DNA of 44,378 nucleotides from Saprospiraceae bacterium (GCA_020629255.1 JAHDDR010000009.1:1-44378); one strand, 5' to 3'; numbered from the stretch's first letter, positions 15,946 to 25,844 are shown. Notes: generated from the letters alone by a model not told the origin. Numbers and translations are program-made.

Positions 15946-16480
15946 TTTATATGGTTTGGTTCTCGCTGGTGGGCAAAGTCGAAGAATGAAACAAGACAAA
16001 AGCTTGATGGCGTACCATGACATCCCTCAAGCAGAATATACTTATCGTTTATTATCTCCTTTTTTTGAACAAACATTTATTTCTTGTCGTGAAGATCAAA
16101 AAAACAATTTCAACCCCAACTGTCATTTAATTTTTGATCGTTATGATTCCATTGGCCCTATTGGTGGTTTATTATCCGCTTTTGAAAAACACCCTGACTC
16201 TTCTTTTTTTGTTCTTCCTTGCGACATGCCTTATCTCACCCAAGAAGAAATAAAAACAGTATTACAAAAAAGAAGTCCCTATAAAAAAGGAAGCTATGTT
16301 TTTAATGCTAGCACTAAAAACATAGAACCTTTATTTTGCATTTATGAACCTTCTTCTCACCCTTTGGTAAAAAAAGCGGTTCAAGAAAAAGAATATTCTT
16401 TGCGAAAGCTCATTTTAAAATATGATTTTGAAAAGGTAATCCTTAATAAAAAAGATCGATTAATGAATATCAATGAATAA
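15911..16480 (+). CDS. mobA: Molybdenum cofactor guanylyltransferase MobA
   Basis: Started at ATG 15911 (MEEKKILTETNNLYGLVLAG), 189 residues; the frame is open from 15848 but that part overlaps moaC. MobA links GMP to Moco to make the MGD form used by DMSO-reductase-type enzymes. Signature motifs are LVLAGGQSRRMKQDKSLM (GTP-binding loop), FDRYDSIGPIGGLLSAFEKH and FVLPCDMPYLTQEEI. The last gene of the Moco operon, ending 15 bases before the convergent stop of the giant T9SS protein gene with no clear terminator between. Its presence suggests that the cell uses a guanylylated-cofactor enzyme. Confidence 0.92.
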   Translation: MEEKKILTETNNLYGLVLAGGQSRRMKQDKSLMAYHDIPQAEYTYRLLSPFFEQTFISCREDQKNNFNPNCHLIFDRYDSIGPIGGLLSAFEKHPDSSFFVLPCDMPYLTQEEIKTVLQKRSPYKKGSYVFNASTKNIEPLFCIYEPSSHPLVKKAVQEKEYSLRKLILKYDFEKVILNKKDRLMNINE

Positions 16481-16495
16481 GCTATCATATTGGTA

Positions 16496-19400
16496 TTATT
16501 TCCTTAACACCACTATTTTCCTTTTGAATATTCTCTTACCTACCGAAATCCAAACAAAATAGATCCCTGGTTTCCAGTCCGAAGTGTCGAAATCAAGAAC
16601 CTGATGCCCCTTTGGCAATTCACCATATTCTTTTGAGAATACGGGGTTGCTTAAAGCATCATAAATAATTAGACTTACCATTTCTTTATTTTTCAAGTTT
16701 AATTCTGTCTGTGTTCTGGAGAACGTAGGATTGGGATAGAAATGCCCCATTATCGATTTTTCTTCTGATTTTTCAACAGCTTTCCAATTATTCGAACAGA
16801 AAATGTCTTGGTATTGGCTTACTCCCACTCCCTGCACAAATACATCTGTAGATGTCTGGGGAAAATAGGGAAGCCCCATTTCGTTTGCCATCGATCCGAT
16901 GCTTCCTTCAGCAGTCAGATTGGTTGGTATTATATTGTTATCCCCTTCTTCAGAATCATAACAGCCATCATTATCACTATCTAGATCTAATCGATTTACA
17001 ATTCCGTCATTATCCTGATCACAAGAATTTAATGAATAAATTGATAGCCAAATTCCATTATTAGGGTTAAATGAACTAATGGTAATACTGGTTACCGTTT
17101 TATCACTCTTCCCTATAATATGTCCTTGTACACTATCTACACCCTCGTTGATTTTTCCAGAAGAAGCGTCATAAGTAACTATCCCTAAATTCTGATACTG
17201 AGAAGGATTTCCACCAGATAAAATTCCTTCGGCTACTTCAAAATCCAAGGTGGTTGCCGTTCCTTCATTGATTTCTAAAACAAGCGGATGAACTCCTGTA
17301 TTCCAAATTCCATCATATACAAAAATGCCGATCTCGTAGGCTTTAACCGGTTTATCAAAATGAATGGTTAGACTACTATTAGAATTATAGAAATATGGCG
17401 ATTGAAAAAAATCTAATGTTGTCTCCGTTCCTGACACTCCAGATAAAAAACTACTACTACCAAAAGTTGAATACCCTACATAATTTGGAGTTATTTGAAC
17501 ATTTGTTTGAGTTTCCCCTTTCCATATATCTGTTCCGGAATAGTATAAAGATGAAGTTAAGCCACATTCATCAATATCAGATATTCCATCGTTGTCATCA
17601 TCTAAGTCTATATCATCGGTTATTCCATCACTATCAAAATCTTGTTCACATTCCATAACATCAAAATCTTGGCTATTTCCAATTGATTGACTTATTGCAA
17701 TTCCGTTTTCATTAATAGGAACACCATTGATATCTGATGTAGTTCCAAAACTACCATCAGCTTCTATGTCTGAATTAGTATAATCTCCATCCCCCTCTTC
17801 AGCATCATAACAGCCGTCTGAATCGGAATCCAAATCCAGATAATTTGGAATCATATCATTGTCTGTATCACAGGAAAGCGAAATCAGATCAAAGAGGAGT
17901 TGCCCCCCCTGAAAAGTAAGTCGGATATTATTGACCAATTCGTCTCCACTCCCCAAGAGGAAGAGGTCAGAACAATTAGAGAAATTGGAATCATTATTTA
18001 TTTGCCCTGTAGTTGTGTCGAAAGTAGGGAGTTGTATTGCACAATTGGATACGAGCAGGTCATATATCCCACCTATAGAATTGGAAGGGATAGAGTTGAA
18101 ATCATTTGAACTTACAGTTCCGTTAATCTCAATGCCTACTTGATAAGAACCCCATATTCCCCAGAAATGCAGCCCTATCTTATTGATGGGGGTGGGTTCT
18201 GAAAAAGAAATGAATATATTCCCTCCATTTGCTGTAACATAAGATGAACCAATATGGGCTTTTCCTGAAAATTCGGAGGAGGTCAAATCGAAATCATAGG
18301 GCTGGCTGCCAATATTTTCCCAATCATAAAAAGTAGCATTTGATGTGTTTGTTTCTACAGCCACACCAGACTCATTCCAAATGCCATTATTAGTAGCTTG
18401 GTAGATACATTCGTCGTTATCTTGAATTCCATCGTTGTCATCATCCAAGTCAACTGTATTAATAATGCCATCACCATCAGTATCCAAGCAAGATGTAGCA
18501 TCACTGCCCAAAACAATAAGGTGGAGCTTAGTCGTATTGGTACATCCATTTTCGAGTTCTTCATACATGAAATAAGTGCCGCTTTCCATCAATTGATTTC
18601 CATCGAAGGGGTAAGAATCCCCCTCGCAGATTTCCACTTCTAAAAACACATCGTTATTTTCACAGCATATCTGTGCGATAACATTTGGATCATTGCTGGC
18701 CCCAATTCCCTGTACGATCTCTATTCCTTCCACTATAGGGATACCCATAACATTGGAAACCGTACCAAAACTCCCGTCTAGAGGCAAGTCAGAATCATAT
18801 CCCATCGTACCTTCCAAAGCATCATAACAACCATCACCGTCCGAATCCAGATCCAGACTGTTCACAGTGCCGTCACCGTCACTATCGCAATCGGATATCC
18901 TATACAAAACACAAACTATATTTTCATTCGAGAAAATCGTGGAACGCAGCCTTATCCTGGTAACCAATGCATTGGAATTTCCGATGATATGCCCTTCGAA
19001 TGATTCATTTGTAGGTCCATTGATATTTCCTGTAAAAGGATTGTATTCCAATGTGGAAGGGTTAATGCCTGATGAGGATATTATGCCTCCCGTTGATTCT
19101 GCGTCAAAAACAGAAAATGAAGTGTTCATGTCCGTTTCCCCTGAGAAAGAAACGCTTAATTCCGAATTCGAGGTGCTGTGCTTGATGATATAAATACCAA
19201 TGGCGCTTGCTTCAACACCTTCTGAAAATTCAAATTCATAAACGGATTCCAATGGATTGCCTAAATTATCAGTTTCTCCGGCAAACAGAATGACATCATC
19301 TACATCCAGTTCAATACCCAAAGAAGGTATCGTGCTGATATAGTTGTAACCGTTTCCTTGGTCATCCAAATAATTCGAAAGACTTGTTTGCCCCCCCTCA

Positions 19401-22400
19401 TTGACATTTGTTGTACTTAGACTTAGAAGGCTGGTCCCCCAGTCGTTTTGGCCAACATTAAGCGATGCAACTTCGCAGTTTTCCTCCAAGTCTGGGATTC
19501 CGTCATTGTCATCATCCAAATCTTCTATATCGACAACCCCATCTCCGTCTGTATCTAGGCAGGAGGCAGCATCACTGCCCAAAACAATCAGGTGGAGTTT
19601 AGTCGTATTGGTACATCCGTTTTCAAGCTCTTCATACATGAAATAAGTCCCGCTTTCCATCAATTGATTTCCATCGAAGGGATAAGAATCCCCTTGGCAG
19701 ATTTCCACTTCTAAAAACACATCGTTATTCTCACAGCATGCCTGTGCGATAACATTCGGATCATCGCCCGTTCCAATTCCCTGCATGATCTCCATGCCGT
19801 CCACAATGGGGATTCCCATATCATTTGAAACGGTACCAAAACTCCCGTCGGGAGGCAAGTCGGAATCATATCCCATTGTTCCTTCCAATGAATCAAAACA
19901 ATCATCACCATCCGAATCCAGATCCAAGCTATTTACAATGCCATCACCGTCACTATCCGTATTACAATTATTGTATGATATCCTTATGTTATCTATTCGG
20001 AGTTCATCTGCTCCCGAGCTTCCCTGTAGATTCAAGACATTTGTATCTGGACCAGAATAGGGTATGGTTACCGTCACATTTTGGGTCATGAGATTATTGT
20101 CATTAGAAACGACAAATTCGGTATGGCTTACGATTGCTCCATTCCTTCCCCAAATACCAGAAACCCTATCAGGCCATGAATCGGTTGTGGCAGAAAGGAC
20201 ATCGTGGCAGCAGCCTAGCCAGATAAGGAAACTGGCTGCATTCCCATTCCCTGCGTTCGGCTCGGAACTAGCATGGGAAGTACCCCCTATATCAAAAGAG
20301 ATGGTAATCGTCCCTCCTGCTTGGTTTAGACCTGATATTTCTTGACTCATGAAATGTACTCCATTTATATTTGGATTGACATTAGCCACGCCATCCTCTA
20401 AAATCCAACCACTGGACAAACCATTTCCGATTGGTTCCCAAGACGAGTCATTATCAAAACTGGGGTTAGATAACACATACAATTCCTCACATTCCTCAGT
20501 ATCTGGGATGCCATCATTGTCATCATCGAGATCCATACTGTCTGGAACACCATCTCCGTCTGTGTCAAGACATTCCGAAACATCTAAAACAGTTAAATCC
20601 ATATAAACAACAGATTCACAATTATTCGTAGATGATTGTGTAATTGTATGTGAATACAGCCCACTCTCTGTCAATATTTCTCCATAGAAATTATAAAATT
20701 CTCCTTGACAGATTTCTTCTGAGATACTTTCGATTTCATCAACTAATAAGTTAGGATCGATATTGGCAGGGTTAGCCAAGTCGAATGTATTAGCCAATTT
20801 GATATCATCCAAAAGAATGGATATGACCGTGGCATTTGCATTGTCTGTAGAGTTGGGATGATAAATTCCTGAACTCAGCCTCCATTCATCTGGTCCATCT
20901 TCATATCCCCAAAAGAGGTTCATTTGTCCTTCTAGGGTTCCATTCACCCATACGCCAATTTCTCCTAAAATCCCTTCAATATCCGCTCTGCTTGGCCTTG
21001 CTTTCAGCACTATATTATGCCAATTACTCTTTGGTCCTATATCAATCCAAGTCATATCAAAAGGATGGTGTTGTACTCCTTCTGAATCTGCTACTTCTGC
21101 TCTTAGGAAAATATTACCATCCATTACTTTACACCAAATAACAAAAGGGACTGGCCGTGGGGAATGATCAAACACCTGAACCATTTGCATAAGAACAAAA
21201 TGATTCGTATTATTTGGAGTTTCCTCATCAAAAGTGAATGCCTGTCCGTAATATTTTGTTTCTCCGAATTTTAATGCATAAGGTTCATGTCTTAGGGACG
21301 TAACGATTTCTGATCTTTCTTTTTCTGAATCGGTATTTGGATTAATTCTACAACGAATGGATTTATTTCCAGAATTAGAGTTTTCGAAATTAATTTCAGG
21401 TTCTTCTCCATCTGAACCAGAATATAAAAAATATTCCAATCCGTTATCGTTTAAATAATTGCCAGTGGTACTTGGCTCTCCCGTATTATTATAGAAAATA
21501 TCAATACATTCAGCATCAATATTTGAAAATAGTTCTGCTGGGATTTCTGTAACATTCAATTGGATTATGCTGTCACATCCAAATTCGGTTTGGGTAGTGT
21601 GTAGATACTCCCCTGCTTCAGTTATTATCTGCCCTTCAAATGTAATGGTTTCTCCTGATACTAATTCATGTTCTAATATGGTGTTGGGAACTAAAAAGTA
21701 ATTTGCTTTTATCCAATCAATCTCAAAATCGATACCTGAACTTGTTATTGGATCAACACGTATTAAATTAATAGCTCCTTTCCAATTATCATGAGTATAG
21801 ACTGGAAAAACAATTTCTTGCCAGTTGCCATTTCCACTATAAGGTAAGGTAATTAAATAGTGACTATTCGTATCATTTCTTTTCCAAAAAAATTGAATGG
21901 TTGTATTATTGATATCAGCTTTCAGTTTCACTACGACTTCTGTTATTTCATCAGCAGACAAAAAGACATTGCTATTATAAAAATAAGGGTCGCTAGTACT
22001 GGAAGTTGCTGAAAAAACTCCTGATTGTACTGATATATTTTCCATATTTTGGAAGACTGAAAAACCTTCAAAATTACCATCTTCATTAAACTGGAATGCC
22101 ATATCTGAAGCAGAAAAAGGATTTCTACCCTCCGATAATTCATCTCCATCACTCATTCCATCTCCATCACTATCATGTATCGGATTTTCAGAATTAAATG
22201 CTCTTATCCAGTCTACATCAAAATCCAAACCTACATTTGTCACAGGATCAAGTCTTAAAGTGGTAATTATATTATTCCATTCATCATGGGTTCCAACATC
22301 AAATACAATTTGCTGCCAATCACCATTTCCTGTATAAGGTATGGTCATGACACTATATGAATTGGAAATATTGTTTTTCCAAAGGAGCTGGGTATTGGTA

Positions 22401-25210
22401 TTGTTCGTGGCTCTAATTTTTACAATTATTTCATTTATATTCCCTGCGTTTATATTTAAATTATCATTCCATATATGTGCATCTCCGTTATTTATTGAAC
22501 TACCTGACAAGCTTCCGCAAGCTACAGTTACATTTTCTATATTATTCATTCCTGTCCAACCCTCAAAATTTGAATCTTCATTGAAATGAAATGCCATATC
22601 AGATGCAGAGAAAGGATTATTTCCACTATTAACTTCTTGGTTATCTGATATTAGATCTCCATCAGAATCCACAAGTGTTGGAGTAAAATCTGTTACCCAT
22701 GTTAGGGTATAGAGTTGGCTTCCCGTATCCTGTAGCCGGCTATCAGCAATGGGTCGGATATACAAATCCCCATTTGGCTCAATAAAGTACCCCGATTCTG
22801 TTGCACTTTTAAGTTCGGCAAGAGAGCCATATTGATAAACCTGATCATTATTGGCATTTATGTTTATGCCACCTAACTTACCAAAATCCTTTAATCGAAT
22901 CACATAACTATCACCTACCTCTATAGCATCGTACATTCTTAATTGAATTGTTTTAGTGTGGGGAAGGGTTTCATAATAGAATGTATATAAAAAATCATCA
23001 TTACAAATTAAAGGAACGGCATGATGTGTTCTGAAACCTTGACTGTAATACAGATAAGCGGGATCAGTACCATCTTTCGTCCGATGGATGGTCATGACCG
23101 GTTTCTCTTCGGGTGAAACAATATTGTAAGTAAGGTGTGCCAGTGAATAATGGTGATTATTTACATAAGCATTATTCCAATTCTCAGGTTTTGTCTCTTG
23201 ACCAGTCAATAATAAGGGGTGGTTACTTACTATGGAACTGCTACCCTGATTACTTACTGATCCATCATCTCTGAAAACCATTGTCCATGTTCTGGGATGT
23301 TCAGGTTCCCCGTTTGTGATAAAGGATTTAGGAGGGAGATCATAATTGGGTAATCTAATGGGCAATGGTTCAGTGTGATTGGTTGTAATATTTTCAAAAC
23401 AATGATTCAATCGTTTCACTGCAGCGAAGCCATTCAAAATAGAATTAGCATTTGGCAAATTCCAATCTACTAAATAACTATTTTTTATACATCCTGCACC
23501 ATCATATGCACGATATAAATGTTGCTCACCAGTTATATTTCCTTCATTGGAATTGAAAATAAGTGCTGAGGAATCAATAACTACAAAAGAGGCAAGCATC
23601 ATATTCCTTCTATTGTCTATAAAGACATTATTCCTGAAAATTAGATTTGATGAAAGGCCTCCACTCCCTATTCCTGCATAAACACCTAGGTTATTTGAAT
23701 ACCACGTACAACTATCCATATAATGCAAATCTGAATTAGCCCATCCTTTGTTTGTCAATATTACGTGGGGTTCATTTAGGGAAATTTGATCGAAGATGTC
23801 GAAACCATTCATACAACTATGGGCCTTATTGCCATAGAATCTACCTAATGGTTCTTTATAGGGTTCTAATCCCTCAAAATATGGATGACCATTTGAAAAA
23901 CCTGTTGGCTCGATTGGAAAAGCAAACCAATATCCAGTACCCTCTGTGCCAGCAGCAATATTATTCTCAATAATATTATTAGGGTTAGTGATCCAATAAC
24001 TTGATGGCGTACGATTTTGAAATTGATCGTGCGAATTATCCGATGCAATAATTTCTTCTCCCGGAGCTGGCTTTTTAGACAGAAGGGTAACGTTTTTACT
24101 CACTGTGTTAAACCGTTCACTACCATCTTCAAAAAATACTCCATGACCTATATGATCATAGAAAAAATTATTTTCAACTGTAGTAAAATCAGTACCATGA
24201 ATCGTAATAGCCCTATTATATGACAAATGCACGCTCGAATTTTTAAAGTATTGACCATCGCCTCCATCTGTTATCATATGCCAATGAAATGGATATTTTC
24301 CTAAATAAGATTTTTGTCCCATTCTGTATAATTCAACACCATCAAAATAAGCTTTACCACCAGAATGCATCATAACATGGCCTCCATACCCCTCTGCTTC
24401 TGACACTTGATCTCCTTGAACAACAATATTATGACTAAGCAATCCTACTTCAGCACGAATATCTGCTATCCACGTTTCTTCATCTGAAGATCTAGTATAA
24501 TCCTTGGTAATACCCGTATGAGGAAATTCCAATGGCATATATAAACTAATGGTTAGACTATCAGGACTAATGGATTGAATTCTTCTTTTCTCAGCTTCAT
24601 TCCAATCTAAACGAGTAGAAGTTATTACTATTTCATCATCAACTTCCCAATTGACAGGCTCAGATAGGGTTATTGTAAAGCTGCCCTCAGAAACATTACC
24701 CGCTAATTTAACCCAACTGTTTTTTTGTTTTCCATGTAAGTTTAACGTTGCTTCACCTGAAGCACCTACATATTTATTATCAAAACCAATATCATTAGTG
24801 CCGTCATCAATTCCTGTTAAATTTATGACTCCAGAGCCTAAATATCTGTTTGACGGGAGTCCGATTTCTAGTTCTGCAAACTCACCATGAACCCACAAGA
24901 AATCTGTATTTAGATAAAAATCAGCATTTCCATCGTTCATAAGTTTACCATTGACTGTAATATTTTTTGCATTACAATCCCCTACAAGTTTTACAATACG
25001 ACCAGAAGGAATAACAACTTCATCTGTTAGAGATGGGACCCCTTCAGGTGACCAAGTAGTATCTTCATTCCATAAGCCATTATTAATTGCTATAACTTGG
25101 CTTTTTGCCATTGGAAAAAAGAAAATCAATAATAAAAAGATAGCAATAATCTTAGGGAAGATCATCTTCAATTTTCGAATTGGACTTGAACAGGTAATTT
25201 TGTTTTTCAT
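16496..25210 (-). CDS. Giant T9SS cargo: G8, CEMIP-like beta-helix and polysaccharide-lyase-like domain
   Basis: 2904 residues. Signal peptide 1-38 (IIAIFLLLIFFFPMAKSQ). G8 domain about 45-170. Residues about 240-830 form a right-handed beta-helix resembling vertebrate CEMIP/TMEM2: KYPFHWHMITDG, ITIHGTDFTTVENN, GHGVFFEDGSERFN, WITNPNNIIENNIAAGTEGT. Two similar carbohydrate-binding-like modules (about 880-1005 and 1035-1170), each preceded by a DSDGD calcium repeat and sharing LRLDP/IRVDP and DWI motifs. Residues about 1224-1478 resemble a PF14099-type polysaccharide lyase (ERSEIV, YYGQAFTF, WHNIVLKARPS, GEIGVWVNGTLEG). Then alternating short ICQGDSYPFDGNQL modules, DTDGDGVVD/DLDDDNDGIPD thrombospondin-3-like repeats and beta-sandwich insertions to about 2780. 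The last 85 residues are a type A T9SS sorting domain (FYPNPTFSRT, GIYFVWISVGKRIFKRKI). Predicted to be cell-surface or secreted; substrate (hyaluronan-like or other uronic-acid glycan) is inference. Confidence 0.9.
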   Translation of the reverse strand: MKNKITCSSPIRKLKMIFPKIIAIFLLLIFFFPMAKSQVIAINNGLWNEDTTWSPEGVPSLTDEVVIPSGRIVKLVGDCNAKNITVNGKLMNDGNADFYLNTDFLWVHGEFAELEIGLPSNRYLGSGVINLTGIDDGTNDIGFDNKYVGASGEATLNLHGKQKNSWVKLAGNVSEGSFTITLSEPVNWEVDDEIVITSTRLDWNEAEKRRIQSISPDSLTISLYMPLEFPHTGITKDYTRSSDEETWIADIRAEVGLLSHNIVVQGDQVSEAEGYGGHVMMHSGGKAYFDGVELYRMGQKSYLGKYPFHWHMITDGGDGQYFKNSSVHLSYNRAITIHGTDFTTVENNFFYDHIGHGVFFEDGSERFNTVSKNVTLLSKKPAPGEEIIASDNSHDQFQNRTPSSYWITNPNNIIENNIAAGTEGTGYWFAFPIEPTGFSNGHPYFEGLEPYKEPLGRFYGNKAHSCMNGFDIFDQISLNEPHVILTNKGWANSDLHYMDSCTWYSNNLGVYAGIGSGGLSSNLIFRNNVFIDNRRNMMLASFVVIDSSALIFNSNEGNITGEQHLYRAYDGAGCIKNSYLVDWNLPNANSILNGFAAVKRLNHCFENITTNHTEPLPIRLPNYDLPPKSFITNGEPEHPRTWTMVFRDDGSVSNQGSSSIVSNHPLLLTGQETKPENWNNAYVNNHHYSLAHLTYNIVSPEEKPVMTIHRTKDGTDPAYLYYSQGFRTHHAVPLICNDDFLYTFYYETLPHTKTIQLRMYDAIEVGDSYVIRLKDFGKLGGININANNDQVYQYGSLAELKSATESGYFIEPNGDLYIRPIADSRLQDTGSQLYTLTWVTDFTPTLVDSDGDLISDNQEVNSGNNPFSASDMAFHFNEDSNFEGWTGMNNIENVTVACGSLSGSSINNGDAHIWNDNLNINAGNINEIIVKIRATNNTNTQLLWKNNISNSYSVMTIPYTGNGDWQQIVFDVGTHDEWNNIITTLRLDPVTNVGLDFDVDWIRAFNSENPIHDSDGDGMSDGDELSEGRNPFSASDMAFQFNEDGNFEGFSVFQNMENISVQSGVFSATSSTSDPYFYNSNVFLSADEITEVVVKLKADINNTTIQFFWKRNDTNSHYLITLPYSGNGNWQEIVFPVYTHDNWKGAINLIRVDPITSSGIDFEIDWIKANYFLVPNTILEHELVSGETITFEGQIITEAGEYLHTTQTEFGCDSIIQLNVTEIPAELFSNIDAECIDIFYNNTGEPSTTGNYLNDNGLEYFLYSGSDGEEPEINFENSNSGNKSIRCRINPNTDSEKERSEIVTSLRHEPYALKFGETKYYGQAFTFDEETPNNTNHFVLMQMVQVFDHSPRPVPFVIWCKVMDGNIFLRAEVADSEGVQHHPFDMTWIDIGPKSNWHNIVLKARPSRADIEGILGEIGVWVNGTLEGQMNLFWGYEDGPDEWRLSSGIYHPNSTDNANATVISILLDDIKLANTFDLANPANIDPNLLVDEIESISEEICQGEFYNFYGEILTESGLYSHTITQSSTNNCESVVYMDLTVLDVSECLDTDGDGVPDSMDLDDDNDGIPDTEECEELYVLSNPSFDNDSSWEPIGNGLSSGWILEDGVANVNPNINGVHFMSQEISGLNQAGGTITISFDIGGTSHASSEPNAGNGNAASFLIWLGCCHDVLSATTDSWPDRVSGIWGRNGAIVSHTEFVVSNDNNLMTQNVTVTIPYSGPDTNVLNLQGSSGADELRIDNIRISYNNCNTDSDGDGIVNSLDLDSDGDDCFDSLEGTMGYDSDLPPDGSFGTVSNDMGIPIVDGMEIMQGIGTGDDPNVIAQACCENNDVFLEVEICQGDSYPFDGNQLMESGTYFMYEELENGCTNTTKLHLIVLGSDAASCLDTDGDGVVDIEDLDDDNDGIPDLEENCEVASLNVGQNDWGTSLLSLSTTNVNEGGQTSLSNYLDDQGNGYNYISTIPSLGIELDVDDVILFAGETDNLGNPLESVYEFEFSEGVEASAIGIYIIKHSTSNSELSVSFSGETDMNTSFSVFDAESTGGIISSSGINPSTLEYNPFTGNINGPTNESFEGHIIGNSNALVTRIRLRSTIFSNENIVCVLYRISDCDSDGDGTVNSLDLDSDGDGCYDALEGTMGYDSDLPLDGSFGTVSNVMGIPIVEGIEIVQGIGASNDPNVIAQICCENNDVFLEVEICEGDSYPFDGNQLMESGTYFMYEELENGCTNTTKLHLIVLGSDATSCLDTDGDGIINTVDLDDDNDGIQDNDECIYQATNNGIWNESGVAVETNTSNATFYDWENIGSQPYDFDLTSSEFSGKAHIGSSYVTANGGNIFISFSEPTPINKIGLHFWGIWGSYQVGIEINGTVSSNDFNSIPSNSIGGIYDLLVSNCAIQLPTFDTTTGQINNDSNFSNCSDLFLLGSGDELVNNIRLTFQGGQLLFDLISLSCDTDNDMIPNYLDLDSDSDGCYDAEEGDGDYTNSDIEADGSFGTTSDINGVPINENGIAISQSIGNSQDFDVMECEQDFDSDGITDDIDLDDDNDGISDIDECGLTSSLYYSGTDIWKGETQTNVQITPNYVGYSTFGSSSFLSGVSGTETTLDFFQSPYFYNSNSSLTIHFDKPVKAYEIGIFVYDGIWNTGVHPLVLEINEGTATTLDFEVAEGILSGGNPSQYQNLGIVTYDASSGKINEGVDSVQGHIIGKSDKTVTSITISSFNPNNGIWLSIYSLNSCDQDNDGIVNRLDLDSDNDGCYDSEEGDNNIIPTNLTAEGSIGSMANEMGLPYFPQTSTDVFVQGVGVSQYQDIFCSNNWKAVEKSEEKSIMGHFYPNPTFSRTQTELNLKNKEMVSLIIYDALSNPVFSKEYGELPKGHQVLDFDTSDWKPGIYFVWISVGKRIFKRKIVVLRK
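18420..18890 (-). repeat. Intragenic duplication, copy A
   Basis: About 470 bases closely similar at DNA level to 19491-19961, with a constant offset of 1071 bases (357 codons). It encodes a DSDGDG block, the GTMGYDSDLP segment, the ICEGDSYPFDGNQLMESGTY module and the next DTDGDG block. Many synonymous sites are also identical, pointing to a fairly recent duplication or gene conversion. Confidence 0.8.
19491..19961 (-). repeat. Intragenic duplication, copy B
   Basis: Partner of 18420-18890. Differences are scattered substitutions; for example ICQGDSYPF here against ICEGDSYPF in copy A, and GTGDDPNV against GASNDPNV. The unit between the copies contains a different beta-sandwich domain, so a whole 357-codon cassette boundary was duplicated. 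Confidence 0.8.
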
Positions 25211-25471
25211 TATATAGTAATTGTATGAAAAAATATTTTCTTGAAAGAATTGTGTCAGGCGACCTTATAGCTTTGATGGTGAAACATTAAAATGTGTGTA
25301 TCTATTCTATAGCTAATTCATTTTAATTTGTCGTATTTTTTGATGGTATCAGAAACAATAACTTTTTAAATGTGTATGTATCCCTTAACAGAATCTATTT
25401 TTTTTCAAGTTATGTTGAACTCCATTCATTTCTGTCTCCTATCCTCTCTAACATGATGAAATGTCCATAAA

Positions 25472-25537
25472 AGTTTATGACTTTCATTGCACCCTGCTAC
25501 CAACAAAAGCAACAAGGTGCAATGAAAATCATAACTA
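25472..25537 (-). terminator. Long hairpin, apparently the terminator of a lost gene
   Basis: TTTCATTGCACC (25482-25493) and GGTGCAATGAAA (25516-25527) form a perfect 12-bp stem, extended outward after one mismatch by TATGA/TCATA and AGT/ACT. On the minus strand it begins about 30 bases after the stop of the truncated sorting-domain fragment (25569-25740), exactly where that gene's terminator should be. It is 262 bases or more upstream of the giant gene. Confidence 0.65.
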
Positions 25538-25568
25538 TATGCAAAATTCAATAATTTAACCAATCTAG

Positions 25569-25740
25569 CTATTCCCCTAACACCACTATTTTCCTTTTGA
25601 ATATTCTTTTACCTACCGAAACCCAGGCAACATAAACTCCTGGTTTCCATTCTGAAGTATCGAAGCCCAGAATTTGAAGTCCTTCTGGCACGCCTATCTC
25701 GTATGGTTTATCAGATGAACAAACACCTGACAAGGCTAGG
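25569..25740 (-). pseudogene. Truncated T9SS C-terminal sorting domain
   Basis: The minus strand reads about 56 codons ending in TAG at 25569: KPYEIGVPEGLQILGF, then DTSEWKPGVYVAWVSVGKRI and FKRKIVVLGE. This parallels the end of the giant protein (DTSDWKPGIYFVWISVGKRI, FKRKIVVLRK). A 30-base stretch is identical between the two 3' ends. Upstream the similarity stops abruptly near 25740 and an in-frame TAG follows, with no start codon, so only the last part of a former type A T9SS cargo gene remains. It sits just upstream of the giant gene, on the same strand, which suggests a former tandem pair of paralogues. Confidence 0.8.
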
Positions 25741-25844
25741 TGCTATATTCTTGATAGGCATTTTATAATATATGTATGTATTGCTACAATTATTGCAAAT
25801 AATTTCTCCAATCTATCCCTGAATATAGGGCAGACGAAACCTCA

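Noticed and set aside
16481-16495. Terminator expected between mobA and the convergent giant gene
   Set aside because: Only 15 bases separate the stops and no hairpin with a T-run was found there.
17395-20606. Several plus-strand ORFs of 60-110 residues opposite the giant gene
   Set aside because: They arise from the Asp/Gly-rich calcium repeats read in antisense (rich in Ser, Pro, His) and show no independent features.
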